Of a DNA stretch of 64,000 bases, positions 14,501-31,200 are shown one piece after another. Each line of letters begins with the position of its first letter. The stretch's first letter is position 1. The position numbers and the translations under genes are program-made. A model generated the notes under the pieces. It was not told the DNA's origin. It saw only the letters and a list, made by a program, of their open reading frames with translations, and searched no databases. This DNA is from Neelides folsomi (taxonomy: Eukaryota > Arthropoda > Collembola > Neelipleona > Neelidae): NCBI GenBank assembly GCA_034687125.1, contig JAQGBZ010000124.1, positions 98,953 to 162,952 on the forward strand, read 5' to 3'.

Positions 14501-14546
14501 TTTCCAACTCACGTTAACGAGCAATGAGGCAGCAACTCATTTATAA
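5509..14546 (+). CDS. GABA-B-R3: Metabotropic GABA-B receptor subtype 3 (class C GPCR), 5' end missing
   Basis: Sixteen exons in phase: 5509-5652, 6541-6711, 7872-7976, 8134-8202, 8972-9208, 9526-9744, 9949-10009, 10114-10354, 10425-10560, 10613-10729, 11329-11490, 11672-11775, 12038-12230, 12458-12540, 13455-13602, 13830-14546 (968 aa partial). Residues 1 to about 380 are a Venus-flytrap ligand domain (VPYWNMVQVSFGSTSQTLSD; SGPISFSGSDRIG). Seven TM helices follow, roughly residues 386-653, including TRAYLLATGFSLAFGAMF, TWLSVLYGYKSLLLVVG and AWETRHVKVQALNDSKYIG. The cytosolic tail opens with a MGLKIEFNTRRF block and a short coiled coil (VQNRVYKRQIESINTELIKM). From knowledge of the family, residues at these positions fit insect subtype 3 better than R1 or R2. 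Family members are plasma-membrane neuronal receptors; the ligand pharmacology of subtype 3 is less settled than that of R1/R2. Signal peptide and about 100 N-terminal residues are absent. The C-terminal tail (about 315 aa) is Ser/Lys-rich. Confidence 0.93.
6984..7422. repeat. Imperfect inverted-repeat element inside a GABA-B-R3 intron
   Basis: About 6984-7040 is inversely repeated at about 7340-7397; both arms carry the core AGGTTATCTCG / CGAGATAACCT with clear similarity on either side. Nested at the right end, 7286-7298 (TCATTATATTCGT) and 7411-7422 (AGAATATAATGA) resemble the ends of the 3270-3535 element. It looks like a decayed foldback transposon or two nested copies within intron 6712-7871. 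Confidence 0.5.
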
Positions 14547-17500
14547 AATTACCATGAACTTTATTCAACTTTAATCAATTTTTACAATAATTTGTAAGGC
14601 ATTGTAAAATAATATACCACTCATACCAAAAATATGTATTTATATATTATCAACTGTTTTACGAAAATAAATAAATAATTTTTCAGGACAATAAAATTTA
14701 TTGTTACGAATAATTTGATAGCTAATTGCAAGATTGTCGCTCTAATGACTCAGAACTCAAAATCAACATGGTTTTCATCTCATCTAAGCATTAAAATAGC
14801 TTTTCATTAAACGAACACAGTTTAGGAGCAATCACCAGAAGCGAGGATGGAATGAAATCTGAACTGATGAATTAAATACGGATGTGTTTGTATCGTACTC
14901 GTATATTTCTCCTCTCAATATAAATGTAGCTCGTCGTTTATGGTTGCTTGAATTTATTTTTAATTAGATTGTACAAAATTTGATGTATCAATGTATGTAC
15001 TTCATGATAGAAATAATTAAACGATAGCATGTTTACAAAAGCATAGTAGTTGAGTAGACCTTTATTATGACAATTACATATATATAAGACGCAAACAAAA
15101 GTTATACAACAATTATTAACTATTATACCTAAAATCTTTTCATTATTTTATAATATTTATGAATCATTATTTAATTAGGCATGTTTTTATATAAATAAAT
15201 ACATTTTATTATTATTAAAATCATAAATGCTTAAATGCATGATGGTATGTATTTGAATGTTATGTCGATTGGAAGTTGGGAGTAATGTTAAATCATACAT
15301 ATTTTTATAAAGACAACCGATTTTGATTCACATCATGAATTCGAATAGATGTAATAGTAGGTATGTACAATTCAAGTAAGTTTAAACACATAGTTAAAAG
15401 GATATGATACAGAATATGAACAATTGCGATAATAATTTATTAGTAAATGATGTTAAGTGGTTTAAATATTTTGATATAAAAGTTATTTGTAAAAATATAC
15501 TATGCTATGCGTCTATTACACATATGTAGCATATACCATACTTGTAATGTGTATTGATTAATTTTGTATAAATACCATAAACACATTTATCAAAATACTT
15601 CTGTTGATTATGCATTATTTATTATTTCTGTATTTCTATTGACTGATTTGAGAATTTTTCCTGCAATCTTTATTTTACTGTATGCGGACTGTTGAATTAA
15701 TAAAATTGGCACACGCCTTTGGAACATTTGTGTAATGTGTAGGATCTACATACATAATTCAAATAGAGTAATACATTACATCCAATTTGATACAATATAA
15801 AAAAGAACTTGTATTTGTATATTTATATAAATACTTCATTGTTTATATTTAATGAAAATCTTTATTTTATATGTGTACCTAGTAAAAATTGAAGAACTGA
15901 TAAATATGTAAACGTTTAATTTTACATTATTAATTAGTTACACGAATACATTATACAGCTTATAAAATGTCAAACTTTATAAATATTACAAATTGATATC
16001 ATTTGTGGTTTATGCAATTCCACTAAAACATACATTAACCGCTACTAATGCTTTTATCTACAAATAAATTGATAAAGAAGTTTTTTCATTTAATTTTCAT
16101 CTGTCTGATGCTCTGATCTAATTAGTCATATCTTATATGCCATTTATGTTTTACATAAAAGGCTTATGTTGATATTATCACGTAGAGAGTTAGAGAATTA
16201 TGTTTGAAGCAGAGCATTTTTCTTTGTAATTTATTTATAATCAAGCAATCTTATTATAGTTACACCATAAGTACGTCAAATTAGCTAATATATATACATA
16301 TTTTATATAGATTATATATTAATTTCTATATTAAAGATATACTAGCATAACAAGTCTTCTCACCTACGCATCATCGCATTGAGCTATATCTTTATAGTAT
16401 AAAAGTGATCGAGATTATTTATGTTTTAATAGCTTTGTACTTAACGAGTAAATGAATATTTACAAGCGATGAACGAATGAGCTATGGTATGCTCTATGGT
16501 TTAAAGGACTTCATTTGAGCACCATTTAACTGTGTTGTAGTTGAAGTCTATTCAAATGCGCAAACCTGGATGGAATAATATTTCGAGATAAACAAAAACA
16601 ATCCCTCATGTGAGTTTGAATGAAGGACAAGGATGTGACGCAACTGACGGACTGTTTACAACCACACATTTAAGCATTCAACTTTTAACCATAATAAAAC
16701 TGATTCGACGAATGAGTGTATGAATAATCCCTTTCTTTCTCAAACAATTTATGGTATTTTTTACTATGCATCTGGCATAACAATAATAATGGTCAGGATC
16801 ATCAATGATCTCATGATATCTAATATGTACTTAGGTAATATGCAAAAAAACGTTCGTCTCAATTCCTAAATATTGACCAAATTCAATCAACCAAAATTCA
16901 GCATTTTCAAAAGTCTATTGGTTTAGATTATTTAAAATGGCAGAGTAAATCATTGGAGCCGCGGATGAAGAATAGAGCTGATGAAAATAATTATGGTCTT
17001 ATCATTGGGAGAATGAGCAAAATTGCGAATGGCGTCGTGTTGATGTTTACATTCTAATGGGTGTTGTTGTGTCGGGTGACGTTTGTGGGGCAAGATGTGC
17101 ATGTTTTGGATCTCTGTATGCAGAGTCGTCCTCTGGTGGGAATATTATTCTTCTGTTGTGGTAGTGTTTGAGACGGCATGGGAGTCCTTTGGTTCTCCAT
17201 GCACCAAACACTACCTCGACTCCTATATAGGATTGGTAAATGTATTATATGGTGGGACTATGAGAGTAAACATGCCTTCGGCTCTCCAGCAAAAGAATCT
17301 CATTTGAATGAGTCGAATCCGAAGTTCTACCCTTCCTTCCACCTTCCACTTCTTCATCAACTCCCCATCGTCTCGCACAAGAATATCATTTAATTTAATT
17401 ACCCAACAACACCCCCAGACCACACTGCGAAACCAACCTCCGCGAGGGTAGAGAGACAACGAGGAGGCGAGGTCCAAAGTGTGTACACAATCGGCTCCAA

Positions 17501-17773
17501 CTCCGTTCTTGTTCCGGCCCACGACAAGGCAAGTCTCCTCATTACTCACTGCTCTCTCATTTGTTGTTCTTGTGTATATTTCATATGTGGATAATATCTT
17601 GAGAGGAAATTGGGAGTTCAAGTCCAAAGAGCATCCTTGAATCGCTTCGCAATCTCTAGAGACCCTTTTTATATAATTAACTCTGTTTACCACTCCATTG
17701 AGCTGAGTTTTGATTGAATGTGAATAATATAGGAGCAAATGGATATATGGAATAAATAGAATTTTGATAATTG
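14547..17773. other. Intergenic region: GABA-B-R3 3' flank and FoxK 5' flank
   Basis: The first 2.3 kb is very AT-rich, with poly(A)-type AATAAA clusters close to the GABA-B-R3 stop (14666-14679) and no coding signal. From about 16480 the base composition rises; 16900-17770 is less AT-rich and probably holds the FoxK promoter and 5'UTR, but no TATA or initiator could be assigned with confidence. A 171-codon minus-strand open frame at 17223-17738 has no recognisable domain and is treated as chance. Confidence 0.5.
14666..14679 (+). terminator. Candidate polyadenylation signal of GABA-B-R3
   Basis: Overlapping AATAAA hexamers (AATAAATAAATAAT) about 120 bp past the stop codon, followed by a T-rich stretch. 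Position and motif fit a cleavage/polyadenylation signal; no transcript evidence is available from sequence. Confidence 0.45.
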
Positions 17774-17831
17774 GTGAGTTGCGAGAGAGAGGAATCGGCT
17801 CATCCTCAACTTCTCTGTTTTTTATTTACAG
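17774..17831 (+). other. 58-bp 5'UTR intron of FoxK, ending directly at the start codon
   Basis: A GTGAGT donor at 17774 and the acceptor TTTTTTATTTACAG ending at 17831 frame a 58-bp intron. The FoxK ATG is the first triplet after the acceptor. Length matches other short introns here. Splicing of this intron would bring an upstream non-coding exon of unknown extent next to the ATG. Confidence 0.55.
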
Positions 17832-22098
<4,267 letters not shown>

Positions 22099-25000
22099 GG
22101 ATTTACAATTATTATTATTGTGTTGACTTTCTAACTATCTTCTCTTATTTTTTGTCTCTTTGTGGGGTTTGGAATGTTCCATAATTAATTATGTTTTATT
22201 ATTATAAAAAGGTCAAAGATATGGAGCGAAAGGATCACGTAATACTTTGAACGAATTGAATTAAAGGAATGCTTTTATTTCCAAATTCTCGAAGAATATT
22301 TACCCAACAAAATTTTAAACTCTTTATAAAATACAAATTATGTGCTCTTATAGTACAATTTTTTATGTAGGCATTTAAATGTTATTTTGACTTGTCATTA
22401 TTTTCAAAAGTTTCTCTATTCCGAGGATTCATTTCCTATGTGTAGTTTAACTCGGATGTATAAAATATAAATACCTTTATTGTTATTACATGGTGAATAT
22501 ATTTATTTCCCCAATCCTTCTCATTCAAATCAGTTTCTGAATCTGCTGGTTTAATTTAATTGAGAGTTTTATCTTTCGCTTTAAGTCAAAATTAATATTA
22601 TTTTGTTGATGAAATGCTACAAAGGCATTACAATATTATGCCTACCCTTACAAAGGCAAAAGGTAGTAAAAAGTTGAAACACTTGACCCACGTTTTGCTT
22701 ATTTTCTTATCATTAATTTCCAGTTGTTGAATAATATTCTCGAGAAAAATAAGTGTATTTGTTGTTGTTTTTGTTGTCTGTTAAACTTTTTGAGATTTAT
22801 TAAACTAAAATTTAGTTTTTTATTTTACTGTTTTGAATGGTTAAAATTAGTTAAACAGCCTATTTGAACTGTATTTCTTTCATCAAGTATACTTTATACT
22901 ACTTATTAAAATACTATTTTAGCTTGAAATTGTTCTATCTAGTAAAAAGATGCTTTGTGCAATAATTGACGTAAATTTGCATTAAGGGGTGTAAAATGTA
23001 AATAGAATAACATTAAGTAATAGAATAAGACTACTTATATGTTATCTTTGGCCGATCATAAACTTTAGTAGATTGTATAAAAAGAAATTATGTGATTTTT
23101 AAATGAGAATAAGTAGAATGGTTATGGTCAACGTTTTTTGTTAAACTAGCTTAAATATTGTTTAATTTACTTTCAAGTGGTTTTCGGGATTTGGAGCGCA
23201 TATTACTCATCGTCAATAAAGAAGTGGAGGGAAGTCTTGAGGGGGTTTGATTCCTAGAATGGAATTAAATATGTGTAGGATGTGAAATATTTAGTAGTTA
23301 TTATAAAATTGCTTAAATCGCTGTCGTTGTACTTGTCACTGTACCTTTAAATAGTTTAATATTGCACATCGCAATTGTTAATGTCACAGGTAGCTATAAT
23401 AGTTTATTAGGTTCTTAATCATGAGTTTCGACTATTGAAGCGATGGGATTTAAAATATCGAGGTAATTATTGGACTTAAAATGTATCTTCCCTAAACACA
23501 AATATTTTTAATTAAAATTTTATCAATAGATAGAGATATTTTTAAATTGGACTATACATAAATATAAAATTTGCAAATATTATGTAATGTCGGACTTGGG
23601 AATTTTTAATATAAAATCGCCATTTTAAACCATTTATTCGTTATAATTGTAGGAATTGTGTTAATCATTTAATCGTATTTACATTCTTGCTGTTAAGTAT
23701 ATAAAATTGGACAATTCATAACCATTTGTTAACTAATAATTATTTTCTTGATGAGTATTATAATAACTTCTTTACTTAAAAAGGTTTATTTGATTTGTCT
23801 CTTTTATTTTTATTATTTCAATTAACTCACCTGATACTGCCAAAAAACCTCTTCACTTTTCTTCAACCCCTTCCTCAATTGTCTTTACATTTTGGCGCAT
23901 TGTTCATTTCTTTTACAAATAACAATCTTTTGTTCAATTCTATTAGGTGTAATAATATATTTACAAAAGTTAAGTTTGTTTGTCGAAAATGGCATTTGCA
24001 TTGTGTTGTATGCAATATTTCCAAATTAGATAACATTATAATATAATTGTTATAAATAAGAATATGAAATGTACCTCGAATTATTTACAATTAATAATAA
24101 TTATATAATAATTAATATTCACTGACAATGACAATGTCTATGATTGTGAGCTGATATCTAAAATTTAGTTCCTCTCGTCTTTGTTGACATTTACAGTAAT
24201 TATGTATGTATATCTGTTAGATATTGAATGTTGCTTGAAGTACAGCGGTGCAGCATACATACAACTAGGTTAAGATACATCATACGATTAAAGACCCAAA
24301 CATCACAAACTACCACACTCTTGTAAACTATAGAATAGATTAATTTACACATACAGTAATATTTACCTAACTTTTACTCACATGATACGGATTCATGTAT
24401 TAATTCGAACGATTAAACTAACATCAAAACACTTTTTGTCAAAGCTTTATTCTAAAATAGTTATTATGTATTAGGGGTGAGATAAAAGTAAATACTGGTA
24501 GTTTTAAAGTCTTAAATATTTAGGTAGGCCGATTTACGTAAATCTTAAATACACATACCTGCTACATAAATATAATAAATGTTTAGTGACTCAAGTTGGA
24601 CTCACAAATTCTTAAAGATTACAAATTGAAAAGGACATCAACGCTTAATTAACTAATTTTTTAAATAAACACTTAAAAGCTTTTAAGTCGACTAAACTAT
24701 ATTGTTATTACAATAATAACTATTAAACCGGAATAAGACCTAAAAGTACCTCTACAAAATTTTCTGACAAAAAAGGTTAAAACATAATTCATAAAGATTG
24801 TCAATCTAATTAATATCTTAATAAGTAGTGTATAAATTAGTGATGTTGTGATAGTGGGAATTGATCATGTATTTAATTCCTACTATTGTGTAATTGAGAA
24901 ATATTGCTAAAATTGGAAATATACCTCAGAATTTCAGAATGAGTCTTCACGTAATAAAAAATGAAAAAATAATTTCAAATCTTCAAATTATTAACATTTT

Positions 25001-28000
25001 TTCATATTAATTAAACTTCAACGAGGCATTCAATAATTTCATCAAGTTCGGATATTTTGGAATAAAATTAAATCTATTTCATATTTAAGTTAAGAATAAT
25101 AAGATGGATTAGATGATATCATCCAAACTTCAATATTATTTACAAAGAATATAAGATAGGAAAGGCATTTAAGTAGATGAGTAACATTTTTTTATTATTT
25201 ATTACACTTCCGCAGAGGAAATACATAAGGTGGAATTCTTTATGTAAGTAGCTTGGGCTGGAAAGAATAAACAATAGGGAAAAGAGACGTATGCTGTTAA
25301 AGATTCAGTTGAAGACAAAGATAGATAGCGTAAAGGCGTGAGCGAAACAAAGGGTTTCGCAGAGTTCGGTATCAATTTCCTAAGAAAAGGCGAGCCATAA
25401 ATTAGGAGATGAGCCCCCCTATTTTTTATGTACGAGCTTCTAAGATTCGGGTTTGTCTGAATGTAACGATAAATCATTTGTGGTGATAATTATAAATGTA
25501 ATTCGTGTTGACACGAGAATCCTTGCTGGTGGACAATGAGCAGAGGAAGTCTTCTGGTGCATTAAGGAGGTGCACGCAGACTCCGAGGAAATTCGGGATT
25601 CGGGGAGCCGGACTGCGGGAAGGTTGTTCTACATGAAAACAGCTACCTGAACGCAGTCGGCGTGTCACCAGAGTGTGGGAAAGAGCCGGTCTTCACCCCA
25701 GTACTTTTCTCTCCGATTTCTCTCCAAATTACGAACACATCTCAAAGTTCCATCTTTTTAAAAATTTATAGACTCGTAAATGAATCAGAGCTTTGTTGGG
25801 TGAGATCAGAAATTCTCCGACCCATTTTGAGAAATCCTCTCTCAGACCTTTCCAGTGTCTTCAGATTCTCAGAGCCAACACTTCTTAAAGGAGGTAATGA
25901 CATAAGGAATCGATCTTCTCCTACTTCTCTTTTATCTTCACCCCATTCAACATAATTGTAAAGAATTCGTTAATAAAACATGATTCGCACGTTGAACCTT
26001 TTAACTATTAATGGAGGGAGCAATGAATATTAAATTGACGTGTTTCTTCGAATTAATCACTTCGAATCCCCTACTTTACTTTTTCAAGTGCCCCCCAACT
26101 TATACACATCAATTTTTAATATACGATCCGAGAATGCTCTGACTAATTGAATTAAAAGAAATTCAGACTTAGGAAAAGTAAAAATCTCTTGCTCCTTAGT
26201 CCTTCCTCTTTAAATTTGAATAATTAATTCCATTGATTGATTGTGTGTCACAACAATCTTAATATTCAACATAAGACTTTATATGTTATGTATTATGAAC
26301 AGATCGCTCGATATCATTACATACTGATAGTCTAATGAATGTAAATCCTTATAAATACATACTTACTTAATACATAGTACGCTATAAGTAAATGTATTTC
26401 ATTTTAGGTAATGGGTCTGTATCAGATATGTACAATATTGTGATCTGAATATACGTAAAACGGTTTTGAGTCCAACATTTATTCTTTGACTGCTCTGGCG
26501 TGAGATGGAAATGAGTTAAATGAAAACAGAGGGCTGGACCGTGGGAAAGAGCGTGTAAACTATTAAATAATCAAGAGGAAGGCTAGGGGATCCTTTGAGG
26601 AAATACTAATTGAGAAACAATAAAGAGAAGTCGGAATATTCCATTAGAACTTCCTCAGGAGAGAAATTGCAGTTGGATAGTGAAGTTGGCCACTGTGAGT
26701 TGAAGTTGTATTTTTGTTGAGGTTCTCTCCTTTATCTGCCTTGATGAATTTTATTCCTTTCATCCTCGACTTCGACTTTGCCTCCCTCCCGCGTCTAGAG
26801 CGGGTGAATTAAAATGAGGAATCGCGTCACGAATCCCTCACCGATCAACCCACCTTCTGACAATGAGAATGAAGTCAAGTCAACATATCATTTTTGTCAC
26901 GAACTCGGGAGGGTATATTTGATGGGATGGCGGTCCTTTTATATCCTTTGAAGTGCGAATATATAATCTAATATGAGTTATACCTACAGTATACAGATGA
27001 GTACTATGTAGTAATATATAAGCATGTATATAAGTAGTCTGAATAGGAATATAAAGTTCTTACATAAGCGAGTATGGCGAATTGGTTCAATTTATAAGTA
27101 AGTGGTTAGCCACTCTCTTTCCCTTCCCCTTTCTTTTTTGGAAAAGAAAAATGTTCCTCGGCTTTCTTATTCTTTCCTCATCGCTAACGATTTATAAGCC
27201 CATTCTCCTTTGTGGGAACATCTTTAACTTCAACATGGGATGTTTCTTTTCTCGACCTTATTACCTCAAAAGTCTTATGACGGACGAAGGAAAAGTTTAC
27301 ATTTATCTCTAACATTTTATGAATTACATACGATAAGGATTACTTCTATGTACAAGTACAATATGGTAAATACTAACGTTAGACCAAAAACATTTTATTT
27401 CAAATTAAACAATTGAACTAAAGTTTTCCTTTTTAACATGTCAACTGTCATTATTTCACAGGTTCTTATCGAATCGAGAGAGGAAAGGAAATGGAAAATT
27501 ATATCCGACTCAACTGGCAATCATACAATTCTTTGAAAACTTTTCTCGACTTGGTTGGAGAAAGCGGTTAGATTTTGGAGGGGGAACTTTATTATGAAAC
27601 GAGTGTTTGATGATGAGTGACAGGTGTTCGCGGAGTTGGAGCTGGAAGCATCATTTGACAATTCTTCCCACTTTCCCACTTTCCTGAAACTTGGTCTTGA
27701 ACTTCCGCGAGTCTCGTGTCCCTTTTTCTCCGATGTGAAACCCAATTTCCAATTCTATCACAATTTGGGGGCCCAGCTAACGAAGTCTCCGAATTCGTGA
27801 CTCAAAGTTCGTCTTGAGAAGAATGGGAAGGAAATAGAAAATCGATTCCTGGGCTAAACGGAGGTGAAAGTGAAGAAAAAATCCCAAGTTGGGGAATAAG
27901 TTGTTTCAGTGCCCAAGAGACCTCCTCATCTCCGCCGCTCTCAAATATACATACACCTTAAGAGGCAATGGGGTTCGCCTGGGTTAAGAAAGGAATTGGA

Positions 28001-28263
28001 AAGTGGGGAAATCCCTGAGTGAGATTAAAACTTAACTCGTCGTTGAAGAAGTCGGGTGAGGGAGGCTCAGGTTCACTATTGTAATCTCTTTTGGTTACGT
28101 GGATGAGAAGAGGAATTAAATTAAATCAGGTTTCCCCACTTTTCACGAACTGTGAAGGAGAAACTCCCTGTCTCGCCCTCCATTTGTCTCTCGCTGGAGG
28201 GAAGTGTTGGGGAGGTTGGGTGAACACCCCGCTCTGTTTATAAATGAGACTTTTGGGGAGAAA
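22099..28263. other. Intergenic region: FoxK 3'UTR and upstream flank of the CUB/LDLa gene
   Basis: 22099-25200 is AT-rich; an AATAAA near 23213 is a possible FoxK polyadenylation site. 25200-28200 alternates AT-rich DNA with less AT-rich, purine/pyrimidine-skewed blocks (25200-25960, 26500-26950, 27430-28260). Open frames of up to 97 codons in these blocks (for example 25662-25955 plus) have no recognisable domain and overlap frames on the other strand. The last block probably contains the promoter and 5'UTR of the downstream gene. Confidence 0.45.
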
Positions 28264-31200
28264 ATGACAAAGTTTTCGTTTTCGCCTCTCTTCCTCTTAC
28301 TTCTCTCCGCCTCATTTTTCAACGGATTCTCCAGAGCTCAGAGTAAGTCCTACATTTACTTAAAGATTCATCTCATTTTATCTCTTGGACTTTTTCCTCT
28401 GAGAGTTCTATTCATTCCTCAGAAGAAAGATTTCCTCAGTCTCGATTCTCAATGCTTTCACAACTTTCACATCATCTTAAAGTTCATTGGATCGTGTGAG
28501 TGCTTTGCACCGAAATACATTTACTTCCAAACTGCCGAGTAGTTTACAGCCCTGTACAACTCCCACGTGCGAATGGGCAAAGATTTGATAACGTGGAGGA
28601 AATCATTCATAACATTAAATTTCATGCAAGTTTAAAATGAACTTTGATAAAAATGGAAAGTAGGAAAACTTTGAACTAGAATTCAAATTCTCGAATAAAA
28701 TTGATTCCCTGATTTATAATACAAAAATTCTACATATAACACACTACAACGGATTCAGATCTAAATCAAACAATTTAGGTATATTCATTTTTAACTTTTA
28801 TAAACGAATCTCTGGATAATTTTAAATATAAATATGTTGAAATTATACAAAATAAACATCAAATCAAAAGATGAAATTGTAATGATAACGTGTTTGCTAC
28901 TTAACTATCTGTTCTGTATGTACTGTATTTATAAAGGTAGTATTATTAGGTATATTGGTATAGCTATAATTATAAAGTATCACGTTAACTGATGATTTTA
29001 AGGTTGACTAGTCTGTAAGGTTATACTGGTTGGATTTACTCTATGTATGGTATCTGTAGATATACGAGTAAAGTAGTAAGTTATAAGTTGCTTCTTATAT
29101 ATCTGTAGATCTCGAAGAATGTGTTAAAAGAACTTACACTCTTTGTTCCATGATACCAATGGAATTATTTGGAGAACGTAAAATAAAAGCTTTTATTTTA
29201 CCTCATCCAAGCTTGTATTGAATTTTCTGAGAGTAAGAGAAAGAGAAACGGACGAAGGTTTGGAGGGAATTTGGAGAAAGGTGGAAGTTGAGAAGCTTTT
29301 GATTTACCGTCTTCAACGGAGCAAAGCAAACATTGAAAGAAAATGAGATAAGATTGGGTTCGCGTTCACCTTAGGTCTTCCCCTCCAATAAATTCCATCC
29401 CTTCTCTTTAACTCGGAAAGGATCTCCAAGCTCTTCAATGAGAAGACCCTTAATTCCCCATATTTACATTTCAAAAGGTAGCTCAAATAATACAATACTT
29501 ACAATAGAGACCATTCTACATAAATATAATGTATTGTGATAAGTATATCTATAATCTATACCCACATATCTGTTAAGTATACAGAATGATAATTATAATT
29601 TACCACTTTTGATTATATCTTTAGTTATTATGATTATCTTGAACGCTCTTTATGATTTTATATCCCAAGATATAATAACTTTTACCCTATGTAACGTATA
29701 GGACAAACCTTAATTTGGTCCAAGTTAAAATATAGTAGGTATTTGTACAAGAAAATAGACACGGGTATTTGTAGAGTATATAAAAGTTATAATGAATTTT
29801 GTCCTTTTGTTCTTTTTAGTAAGGAATCACATACATTTTAACTCAAGTTAATCCTGGAGTTTTCATATTAATTATAGCTTTAAGCTTCAAGATAATATCT
29901 TTGTTTATTAATGAACTTATAAGTTACTTACTACTAAATACTTTAGAATTTGAACGGTAACGGTAAAAAGTGGAAATAAATTATAAAATCTGCACTTTCG
30001 TTTTTAATTTAAATTTAGATTTTGGAATCCTGAAACTGAATGTGTACTTAACATTTTGCGAAAATGCAAAGTCTGCATACTTTTAACTACTTTTTATGTT
30101 TATAGCATATAGATATACTGTAGGCATACATGGTTAACTTGTAAAGTGGCTGGTTTTCATTAAAATAATTAAGGTCGCAGCATTTCATAAATAAACATTA
30201 AGCTTTATGTATAGCGTATTGCCTTACACTTTTTCATTTTTCATTATATTTAACTGATACCCGAATCGATTTTTTTAATAATATTTGCATGTACGTTATG
30301 TGGTAGGTAAAGCTAATATTCTGACTTCGGAATCTGAATCCAAGCTAACTTCTAAAACTTCTAATTAAACAAATATTTAATTAATTTACTAGGAAAGTCT
30401 TAATAGTTAAGAAATTATGATGGTGGGTCAGCATTCAATGGCTGAAGCTTGAAGGGTCACTAAAAGGGTGAGCACAATTAATGATGAAATCAGCGATAAT
30501 GTGATTTGTGCCCTATCTTAAAACATTAATAGCGTAAAAGCATAGTAATATAATTTTGACTCTGTACCTTGAGTACATTATAGATATTATATTTACTTAT
30601 GGTGCATAGTTTATATTAGGTATGAGCACGTATGACTTTTGATATATATATACTTATATATGGTAGTATAGTATAAATGTATGTAAATTTTGAATCAGCT
30701 GGGGAGATATAATATTGAATTTTATTAAATATTCCTGGGTAGAATTTGGATTCAAGTGAGAATGCAGTGTTGTTTTCTAGCTGATCGTGAGTGTTCCATT
30801 TGCCATTCATGTAACCCATGTCGGAACATGTTCTACTTTCATATCATTCGCGTCTCTCACTCCCAGCTTTTCCCTATTCGGGGTTTTATGGGTGGAAGTC
30901 TAAGCCTTTCCTCTTTTCTCATTGCGACAGAAATTTCCTCCCCGCGTAGGATCCGCTTTCTCTCTGATGTATGTTGTAAAATAAGGCTAAACAAGAGTGA
31001 GTGGAGTGGCGGTTCACCGAGGCCAGGGAGCTTTTCTATTATTCTCTGACAAAGCCCTTTCCCTTCATTCTCCCCATTTTTCACCAACTTCACTCATCCG
31101 AATTGGAATATATAGTCACTCTGTCGGTGCAGAGGGAAGCGTTCTTCTGAATAATGCGGACATTTCTTATTTGTATAGCCCTTCTTGCTTTATCACTTCT

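Noticed and set aside
17223-17738. 171-codon open frame on the minus strand upstream of FoxK
   Set aside because: No recognisable domain or family similarity, no splice or start support, and it overlaps the likely FoxK leader on the opposite strand; probably chance in a less AT-rich block.
25474-25955. Pair of opposed open frames in the FoxK/Culd-like intergenic region
   Set aside because: They lie end to end on opposite strands, no family resemblance, no splice support.
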